Below are positions 14,809-19,295 of a stretch of DNA of 48,686 nt, piece by piece (position 1 is the stretch's first letter; every line of letters starts with the position of its first letter). The translations under genes and the position numbers were made by a program. This DNA is from a virus. The stretch is from positions 1 through 48,686 of IMG/VR virus record IMGVR_UViG_3300048110_000026, one strand, 5' to 3'. The notes under the pieces were generated by a model that had not been told where the DNA came from, did no database searches, and was given only the letters and a program-made list of their open reading frames with translations.

Positions 14809-15768
14809 TTAGGCTGCCATTGGGAACTTTTCTATTACTTGTTGTACCTTTTCAGATTTCTTGACTTGAGCCACTGGAATGTCTCTCGTATTCTTACGAG
14901 TGCCTACATGATGGCTTGACCAATCAGTCAAAGCATTGTAGACAGCCCAGTAAGTTTCACCCATTGCTCGCTTGTACCGCTCATTGTACTGAGTCCAAGC
15001 ATAAACCAAAGAAGAATTATTATATGCTGTCGGCATGGTCATGATTGAATAAGTATCTTCACCCTCTTTTAGTTTACCAAGTGCAAACTTAGAGCCTGTC
15101 GCCTCTGCAATATAACTAAAGGCTTCCTTGCGACCCACTGATATTTTAGACCACTCAGCCCAGATCTCATTCTGAGTGTCAAGGACATCCATTATCTTAT
15201 TCATTTGACTAGCACCATGATCTACACTGAGCTTATTAGTGTGTCGAGCCTTGTAGATTCCAGCGGTCTGCCCAAGAAACACTTGATGATTAGTACAAGC
15301 ATTTTGCATGGCACCTACAGTAGCCTGATAGGGCCACACTGAATTAAATGAATTTATATGTAACATCTCAAGAATCGCAGTGTCACCATCAGGAGTTACA
15401 ATCTCATGGTTGGGTAGTTGATGTCTAATAAAACAAACTGCGCCACCGTCACCGACTTGAATGTTTTCCTTGATGTCTCGAAGGTTTAGATTACTGCGCT
15501 CCAATACATTACGAGCGGTATCAATCATTCGGGTATGTGATACTGGCTTGTAGCGTTCACCGTGGATCGCCAGAGCATCGCCGGTATCTTCGCGGTAATA
15601 TACATGCTTACCTTCAAGTTTGTTTATATTTCCAAAGTTACCCAAGCCTTCCGCCTTGTATAATACTGGCGTAGAAGATACTTGAAAGTCTGCCTCACCA
15701 TAACCAGCGTCACGAAGATTGTTTACATCTGAGGAAGTTTTATCGAAAAAAGAAACTACTGTGTTCAT
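14809..15768 (-). CDS. DUF932-family phage/plasmid protein
   Basis: A 319-residue soluble protein of the DUF932 type: ALAIHGERYKPVSH near residues 67-80, a central beta-rich region (GGAVCFIRHQLPNHEIV), the INSFNSVWPYQATVGAMQNACTNH block, and the C-terminal TYWAVYNALTDWSSHHVGT signature. The family is frequent on plasmids and phages; the role is unknown, and it is often found near replication genes. Good ribosome site (CAGGAG) and its own likely promoter (15813-15841) suggest high or early expression. Confidence 0.85.
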   Translation of the reverse strand: MNTVVSFFDKTSSDVNNLRDAGYGEADFQVSSTPVLYKAEGLGNFGNINKLEGKHVYYREDTGDALAIHGERYKPVSHTRMIDTARNVLERSNLNLRDIKENIQVGDGGAVCFIRHQLPNHEIVTPDGDTAILEMLHINSFNSVWPYQATVGAMQNACTNHQVFLGQTAGIYKARHTNKLSVDHGASQMNKIMDVLDTQNEIWAEWSKISVGRKEAFSYIAEATGSKFALGKLKEGEDTYSIMTMPTAYNNSSLVYAWTQYNERYKRAMGETYWAVYNALTDWSSHHVGTRKNTRDIPVAQVKKSEKVQQVIEKFPMAA

Positions 15769-15812
15769 GCGAACTCCTGAAAATTAAATTACTTTGTCGT
15801 GCTGACGGAGCC

Positions 15813-15841
15813 ACCTTACCAGCCCCGCCAAGGTCTGTCAA
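15813..15841 (-). promoter_or_regulatory. Predicted sigma70 promoter for DUF932 gene
   Basis: Minus strand TTGACA (15841-15836), 17-base spacer, TAAGGT (15818-15813). The start would lie near 15806, about 38 bases before the ATG at 15768. The -35 box overlaps the stop of the GP88 gene and is part of a 17-base repeat also found at 16717-16733. Confidence 0.6.
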
Positions 15842-15851
15842 GCCAGTAACG
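15835..15851. repeat. 17-bp direct repeat carrying a -35 box and gene 3' end, copy 1
   Basis: CTGTCAAGCCAGTAACG occurs here and again at 16717-16733. Read on the minus strand each copy supplies the last codons (Leu-Leu-Ala-stop) of a gene and the TTGACA of a promoter for the next gene. The two copies therefore mark equivalent gene-to-gene joints. Confidence 0.85.
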
Positions 15852-16656
15852 CAAGCGTAGAAGGATTCCCAAAGAAACTTGGCTTGCTCATCTCAGCCAG
15901 CCGATCAGTAATTTTTGAACCCTTTCTAAGTAATGTACCTACGCTGCCGTCCTTGTCAAGAAACCTTAAGTCTGTATAATCAAAGTCGTTTAACTGCTTG
16001 ATTTCATTATTGATTACAGCCTCAGTGGGCCTCTTAAATTCACCCTTACACTCTTTAGTGTTCAAGGGTAGTGCTACATTAAATCCTTTTGCCACGGCCT
16101 CCTTAGTTTTATTGATTAACTTTTGATTTAGAAATGATGCTGAGTATGTCAAGTGATAATTACTCAGAGTATTTCTTTCAACCCTATGAAATACTTTAGT
16201 GTAATCATAGAACTGGATATTCGGGAGTGATGAAATAAGATCTGACCAATCCTCGTCGCTAGTACCATTGAGTCGGATACAGTAATTATCTGTTTCGTTC
16301 TTGAGTATTTCACTTCGCAATCTATCTTTAACACCATCGGGATCAAGTACATACTGTATTGTTCGACGGGTCATTGCATTTTGCGACAGTAACATCTGCA
16401 AACGACCAGACTTTTTACCTAAACAATCATCCTCACAGCCAGCAGGTTTAGCCCAAGGGCATAAAGTTCTAACTGAAACGGCATTAGAGGGTTGCAAGTA
16501 CAGGATTCCTGTGGTATAATCAAATCTTTTAAGACCTTTAGAGATCTTTACAGAACTATTAAACCCCATAAGAGGTTGTTTAGTAGACATATAATATGTC
16601 TTATTAGATCTTAAAAGTTCTAAAGACTCTGATGTTATTAAATTAGTGTTCACCAT
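15838..16656 (-). CDS. GP88-domain-like protein
   Basis: A 272-residue protein resembling the phage/plasmid 'gene product 88' family: SVRTLCPWAKPAGCEDDCLG (clustered Cys, about residues 62-79), a helix rich in Arg/Gln, CIRLNGTSDEDW, then a YDYTKVFHRVERN strand and a NVALPLNTKECKG segment. The function of the family is not established. The three clustered Cys plus a later one could bind a metal or Fe-S cluster. The start may be the ATG at 16656 or the adjacent GTG (16653), which gives a better six-base spacing to GGAG. It lies downstream of a possible promoter. Confidence 0.75.
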   Translation of the reverse strand: MVNTNLITSESLELLRSNKTYYMSTKQPLMGFNSSVKISKGLKRFDYTTGILYLQPSNAVSVRTLCPWAKPAGCEDDCLGKKSGRLQMLLSQNAMTRRTIQYVLDPDGVKDRLRSEILKNETDNYCIRLNGTSDEDWSDLISSLPNIQFYDYTKVFHRVERNTLSNYHLTYSASFLNQKLINKTKEAVAKGFNVALPLNTKECKGEFKRPTEAVINNEIKQLNDFDYTDLRFLDKDGSVGTLLRKGSKITDRLAEMSKPSFFGNPSTLALLA

Positions 16657-16694
16657 CCGCTCCTAGTTAAATTACTTTTCGACCATCCACCCCT

Positions 16695-16723
16695 AGCAAA
16701 ACACATATCCCCCGACCTGTCAA
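16695..16723 (-). promoter_or_regulatory. Possible promoter for GP88 gene (extended -10)
   Basis: Minus strand TTGACA (16723-16718), 17-base spacer ending in TGT, then TTTGCT. The -10 is weak (three of six) but preceded by the extended -10 TG. The start would be near 16688, about 32 bases before the GP88 gene. The -35 sequence context is shared with the promoter at 15813-15841. Confidence 0.4.
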
Positions 16724-16733
16724 GCCAGTAACG
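16717..16733. repeat. 17-bp direct repeat carrying a -35 box and gene 3' end, copy 2
   Basis: Identical to 15835-15851. Here it forms the end of the mini zinc-ribbon gene (Leu-Leu-Ala-stop) and the TTGACA of the presumed GP88 promoter. Confidence 0.85.
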
Positions 16734-16833
16734 TGAGCCTGTGTCTGAGCGCACATGTCACACATATGAGTTTATTTTTTATTTTTACTAGTAATCCATG
16801 AGGTTTACTAGCACCACACATTAAACACTTCAA
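16720..16833 (-). CDS. Mini zinc-ribbon protein (37 aa)
   Basis: A short frame starting with TTG and preceded by CAGGAG at a seven-base spacing, one of the better ribosome sites in this region. The product has two CxxC pairs: CLMC at residues 3-6 and CVTC at 24-27, separated by a basic 17-residue stretch, as in a four-Cys zinc knuckle. The last residues (LTLLA) match the end of the GP88 protein (LALLA) because both genes share the 17-bp repeat. It could be a DNA- or RNA-binding peptide. It is too short for family recognition; the Cys pairing and ribosome site are the support. Confidence 0.6.
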   Translation of the reverse strand: MKCLMCGASKPHGLLVKIKNKLICVTCALRHRLTLLA

Positions 16834-16941
16834 ATATATACTCCTGAGAGGCTCAGAATTCACTCCTAAGCCGTTTTAGTTTAATACTAGGGCAATCCCC
16901 TTAGTATTCCTTAGAACGCTTTAGAATCCCTCTAACGACGA

Positions 16942-16961
16942 AAGGGCACCGAAGCGCCCTT
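16942..16961 (-). terminator. Terminator-like UUCG hairpin after the 17095 gene
   Basis: On the minus strand AAGGGCGC-TTCG-GTGCCCTT folds into an eight-pair stem (one G-U) with a very stable UUCG loop. The following bases are TCGTCGTT, not a clean U-run, so termination may be partial or the hairpin may serve as an RNA 3' end stabiliser. Confidence 0.5.
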
Positions 16962-17034
16962 AAGTTTAACTATTTGTGGAACCGCTCAAGTTTCTTTTTT
17001 CTTCTAAGTAAAGACTAGCCAGCGGTTGCAACAC

Positions 17035-17054
17035 TTAATCATACGAATGATTAA
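17035..17054. other. A/T palindrome
   Basis: TTAATCAT-ACGA-ATGATTAA is a perfect eight-base inverted repeat, followed on the plus strand by eight T. It would act as a weak terminator for any plus-strand (antisense) transcript entering from the left, or as a protein-binding dyad. Confidence 0.5.
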
Positions 17055-17094
17055 TTTTTTTTAATAGTATTAAATTGTCGTTAAGTTTACATAA

Positions 17095-17340
17095 TTAATC
17101 CTCTTTAGCTTCAAGCCGATTGACTACAAGTAGTAATACCTGAGCCAGATCAAACTCGCTAATTTGAGAAGAAGAATTCTTAAAGGTTTTACTATTTAGT
17201 AAATCTTTAATTGCTTCCAAGGCTTCAGGCCGTCGCTCAGTTCTTCTTAACTGGGATTGTATTTCCCAGAAAGCCTCATCGAATACTACTAGTTCTCTTT
17301 CATCGCTAGTTAAACCTGAAAATTTCTGAAATACTGACAT
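17095..17340 (-). CDS. Small early hypothetical protein
   Basis: An 81-residue, mainly helical acidic protein, not recognised. Helices are seen around DERELVVFDEAFWEIQSQL, RPEALEAIKDLL and EFDLAQVLLLVVNRLEAKED. AGGA upstream of the ATG. It is one of the first genes transcribed leftward from the control region, so a host-takeover role is possible but unsupported by motif. Confidence 0.7.
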   Translation of the reverse strand: MSVFQKFSGLTSDERELVVFDEAFWEIQSQLRRTERRPEALEAIKDLLNSKTFKNSSSQISEFDLAQVLLLVVNRLEAKED

Positions 17341-17349
17341 AATATATCC

Positions 17350-17442
17350 TTAAACGTGAGCAGCGAGTTTAATTAAAATTGGAGACAGCAGAGCCGCCCA
17401 AGTAAAAAAAACAATAAAAGTTAAAAAAATAATAAACTTCAT
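17350..17442 (-). CDS. 30-residue hydrophobic early peptide
   Basis: Starts at an ATG with CAGGAG five bases upstream, straight after a strong terminator hairpin. The product is almost one transmembrane helix (FIIFLTFIVFFTWAALL) with a basic end (IKLAAHV). The frame stays open upstream as far as 17598, but that part lies inside the neighbouring gene and lacks a ribosome site, so it is rejected. A small early membrane peptide could alter the host membrane or be an assembly partner; function unknown. Confidence 0.6.
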   Translation of the reverse strand: MKFIIFLTFIVFFTWAALLSPILIKLAAHV

Positions 17443-17453
17443 TAAAACTCCTG

Positions 17454-17473
17454 AAAAGCCCCCCGAAGGGGGC
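17454..17473 (-). terminator. UUCG-loop terminator after first early gene
   Basis: Minus strand GCCCCC-TTCG-GGGGGC followed by TTTT: a perfect six-pair G/C stem with a UUCG tetraloop, ten bases past the stop of the gene at 17483. The short U-run suggests partial read-through into the small genes downstream. Confidence 0.8.
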
Positions 17474-17482
17474 GTTATAATT

Positions 17483-17962
17483 TTAACTGCGTAGGGCAGC
17501 GATTGCGGCAGCAGCTTCCTTAGCCGTAGGCTTCTTAGGTTTAGCCTGAGCCTCACGCTCTGCAAGCAAAGCTTGAACCTCCTTGCGAAGCTGCTCAAGT
17601 TCCAACTGCTCCGCAGTTTTCTTGGAAGCCTTTGGCTTTGCTTGAGCTTTTGGCTTGGGTGAAGCCTTCGGCTTATCGTCGCCAGTTTTAACTAAGACAG
17701 CGATTTCCTTCGGAAGTTCGCCGGTAGTGATAAACTTCTGAGCATCGCCGTGGCTCATACGCTTATCCTGATCGCCGTAGTATTTCGCACAGGCTGCTGA
17801 CGTTCGGGCCTTAAGAATCTTAAACGCAGGGTTTAACTTACCCGCTTTCTTCTCACTGATCTTGCGAGTCTTCGCCAGACCTTGGGTGAGTTTATACACT
17901 GCGAATTCAAACTGCTTGAACGTAGCGGGACGATTTGCGTCGATGTTTGCGAAATTTTGCAT
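17483..17962 (-). CDS. First early protein; Lys/Ala/Pro-rich H1-like tail
   Basis: A 159-residue protein from the ATG at 17962 (GGAG seven bases upstream). Residues 1-90 form a helical basic domain (TFKQFEFAVYKLTQGLAKTR, KLNPAFKILKARTSAACAKYYG). Residues about 95-125 are a run of K, P, A, S (KASPKPKAQAKPKASKK) like histone H1 tails, followed by a coiled-coil helix (LELEQLRKEVQALLAEREAQ) and a Lys/Ala end. It is the first gene read from the leftward promoter after a 630-base leader, and its bases look more GC-rich than its neighbours. Likely nucleic-acid binding; takeover of host DNA or RNA is a guess. Confidence 0.75.
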   Translation of the reverse strand: MQNFANIDANRPATFKQFEFAVYKLTQGLAKTRKISEKKAGKLNPAFKILKARTSAACAKYYGDQDKRMSHGDAQKFITTGELPKEIAVLVKTGDDKPKASPKPKAQAKPKASKKTAEQLELEQLRKEVQALLAEREAQAKPKKPTAKEAAAAIAALRS

Positions 17963-18170
17963 AATAGATCTCCTGATCTTATCTTTTTGAAGAACAAAGC
18001 TGGCCTCGCCGCCAGCCCTTTCAACGCTGCCAGAAGCCGAAACCGATTGCAACCACTTTTGGTGCGTTACCCTGCGCATTATGCACACCGTAATCGCGTT
18101 TTAAAAGCAGAACGGCCCAAATCGGCCTTGATTTTCGGGAGGTTTTGGAGATCTGGGGAGTTTGCTGAGG

Positions 18171-18188
18171 AGTATCCTTAGGGATACT
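18171..18188. other. 7-bp inverted repeat in the early leader
   Basis: AGTATCC-TTAG-GGATACT is a perfect seven-pair stem. There is no U-run after it on either strand, so it is a leader RNA hairpin or a protein-binding dyad rather than a terminator. Confidence 0.55.
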
Positions 18189-18250
18189 GGGGATGAACTG
18201 GCTGGAGGTTTGGTTGTCGGCAGGTAAAACTACGCAACGCGTTGAAAAAC

Positions 18251-18410
18251 TTAGGAGTTCTTTGGAGTTTAGTATTACTTTAACGTCACTTCACAGCACT
18301 CTGGAGGCTGTCAACCATAAACTATGGAGATACTCTGGAGTATTCTTTAGTAATTCTTTAACGCGGAGGTAGACTTAAGAGTATTCTGGAGTTCTTTAGA
18401 GTATTACTCA
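18251..18410. repeat. Three imperfect A/T-rich repeats (candidate iterons)
   Basis: Related units at 18251-18285, 18331-18363 and 18376-18410 share a GGAGTTCTTT or GGAGTATTCTTTAG core followed by AGTATTACT or AGTAATTCT and, in the first two, TTTAACG. Similar wording (TTAGTATTCCTTAGAACG) appears at 16901-16918. Repeats of this kind beside an A/T-rich tract are typical of origins or initiator-binding sites, but no initiator is identified. Confidence 0.5.
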
Positions 18411-18577
18411 GGGGCGGGCAGGTGCCCATACCCCCACCCGTATATATATACACAATCTCAAACATTTTACAGAACTTTAGAGTGTCAACTAGACTCTGGA
18501 GATCTTGGGGCGGGAACACTGAAGTGCTTAAAAGTGATTATGCAGGGCTTTAAAGTTATACTTGTATATCTATATGC

Positions 18578-18591
18578 AGCCCCGGTGGGCT
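18578..18591 (-). other. 5'-end stem-loop of early transcript
   Basis: Minus strand AGCCC-ACCG-GGGCT lies within one or two bases of the predicted leftward start (about 18592). A stem at the extreme 5' end is a known way to protect an mRNA from 5'-dependent decay. Confidence 0.45.
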
Positions 18592-18598
18592 TAATAAT

Positions 18599-18627
18599 AG
18601 TATAGGGTCAGGATGAGCATTTGTCAA
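18599..18627 (-). promoter_or_regulatory. Main leftward (early) promoter
   Basis: Minus strand TTGACA (18627-18622), exactly 17 bases, TATACT (18604-18599): one mismatch from the sigma70 consensus. A T/A tract just upstream would serve as UP element. Start expected near 18592. Mirror partner of the rightward promoter. Confidence 0.88.
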
Positions 18628-18653
18628 GTCTTTTAAAAAAAATAAAAAAAGAC

Positions 18654-18682
18654 TTGACAGATGCTATACCTAGCCCTATACT
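18654..18682 (+). promoter_or_regulatory. Main rightward (late) promoter
   Basis: TTGACA (18654-18659), 17 bases, TATACT (18677-18682). The same A/T tract lies upstream. Six bases separate the -10 from the ATG at 18689, so the expected start is the A of that ATG. The arm is nearly identical to the leftward promoter, including 11 of 17 spacer bases. Confidence 0.88.
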
Positions 18683-18688
18683 ACTTGT

Positions 18689-19078
18689 ATGGATAATAAA
18701 AAAGAACTAACAGAAAAACAGAAAAGTTTTCTAGGCCATCTTGTAGAAGTAGGAGGTGATCCAAAGAAAGCAGCCGAACTTGCAGGTTATTCTGGGAATC
18801 ATTGGCAGGTTACCAAATCACTTAAGAATGAAATAATAGACCTAGCGTCAAATATCCTAGCGCAATCTGCTCCTCAAGCTGCAATAAAACTAACTGAGGT
18901 GATGAACTCTGACCAACCAGTTCCTCAAGCCAATATCCGACTTCAAGCAGCACAAACAATATTAGATCGGATTGGACTAGGTAAATCTGATAGGTTAGAT
19001 GTTAGTCACACTGTACAAGGTGGTGTTTTTATATTACCTGCAAAAGAAGAGGTGATAATTGAGCATACCGAAGCGTAG
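18689..19078 (+). CDS. Terminase small subunit-like protein
   Basis: A 129-residue protein. The N-terminal region (LTEKQKSFLGHLVEVGGDPKKAAELAGYSG) is the helix-turn-helix typical of terminase small subunits, then a helical linker (AAIKLTEVM, NIRLQAAQTILDRIGL) and a C-terminal strand. It would bind packaging sites on concatemeric DNA and hand them to the large subunit. It is the first late gene, and its ATG coincides with the predicted transcription start, so no ribosome site is possible. No alternative start is near. The next gene overlaps it by 20 bases. Confidence 0.8.
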   Translation: MDNKKELTEKQKSFLGHLVEVGGDPKKAAELAGYSGNHWQVTKSLKNEIIDLASNILAQSAPQAAIKLTEVMNSDQPVPQANIRLQAAQTILDRIGLGKSDRLDVSHTVQGGVFILPAKEEVIIEHTEA

Positions 19079-19295
19079 TAGTTCTATTCCATTTGGATAT
19101 GTTGAATCTGAAGCAGACTCTAAAATACTTGAGGAAGTTCCAGAACAACTATCCGCTTTGGAAGAAATAGCTTCTTTAGTCAAAGAAAGAACCTTAAGTT
19201 TACGCGAAGGGGCTGCTTGGCTAGAATATAAAACTGGACGTAAGCTCAGTCATCAAGGATTAAACAAGATTATACATGAAAGATTGGGAAGTTAA
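19059..19295 (+). CDS. Small helix-turn-helix protein between terminase subunits
   Basis: A 78-residue protein starting with TTG behind a GAGGTG site, overlapping the previous gene. It begins IPKRSSSIPFGY and has a helix-turn-helix-like C-terminus (SLREGAAWLEYKTGRKLSHQGLNKII) similar in layout to the C-terminal DNA-binding part of resolvases. I recall the same arrangement in other marine phages ahead of the large terminase. It may assist DNA recognition in packaging; that is inference. Confidence 0.75.
   Translation: MSIPKRSSSIPFGYVESEADSKILEEVPEQLSALEEIASLVKERTLSLREGAAWLEYKTGRKLSHQGLNKIIHERLGS

Larger units (their letters stand above)
16834..17094. other. Intergenic region with hairpins and A/T-rich motifs
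   Basis: I see no convincing gene in these 261 bases. They hold the ribosome site of the zinc-ribbon ORF, an A/T-rich stretch at about 16879-16935 with TTAGTATTCCTTAGAACG that resembles repeats in the early leader at 18251-18410, a TTCG-loop hairpin (16942-16961) and an A/T palindrome (17035-17054). Confidence 0.6.
18138..18501. repeat. GGAG repeat array
   Basis: GGAG occurs 13 times on the plus strand at 18138, 18147, 18157, 18169, 18204, 18254, 18264, 18303, 18326, 18337, 18365, 18388 and 18498, and its complement CTCC not once in the same 364 bases. About 1.4 copies would be expected by chance. Many copies sit in the longer forms CTGGAG or TTGGAGTT. In the early leader RNA they read CUCC, like the anti-Shine-Dalgarno end of 16S rRNA. 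Confidence 0.8.
17963..18592 (-). other. Long untranslated leader of the early transcript
   Basis: About 630 bases lie between the predicted leftward start (about 18592) and the first good ATG (17962). I find no gene with a ribosome site here. The region contains a stem at its very 5' end, 13 GGAG tetramers on the plus strand (CUCC in the RNA), three related A/T-rich repeats, a (TA)5 tract at 18441-18450 next to a G/C-rich block, and a 7-bp hairpin at 18171-18188. Such length is unusual for a phage leader; it may include the replication origin. Confidence 0.6.

Noticed and set aside
17443-17598. An N-terminal extension of the 30-residue hydrophobic early peptide
   Set aside because: It lies within the terminator and the neighbouring gene in another frame; the ATG at 17442 has a good ribosome site.
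18406-18440. G-quadruplex in the early leader
   Set aside because: Only three clear G-runs on the minus strand (GGG, GGGGG, GGG); four separate runs are needed, so support is weak.
18340-18470. A 35-residue frame on the minus strand in the early leader (MFEIVYIYTGGGMG and on)
   Set aside because: No proper ribosome site before its ATG, low-complexity product and location inside the repeat array; better explained as leader RNA.
18483-18488. Further TTGACA boxes in the early leader (also 18309-18314) as promoters
   Set aside because: No acceptable -10 box at 16-18 bases from either; probably chance or part of the repeats.
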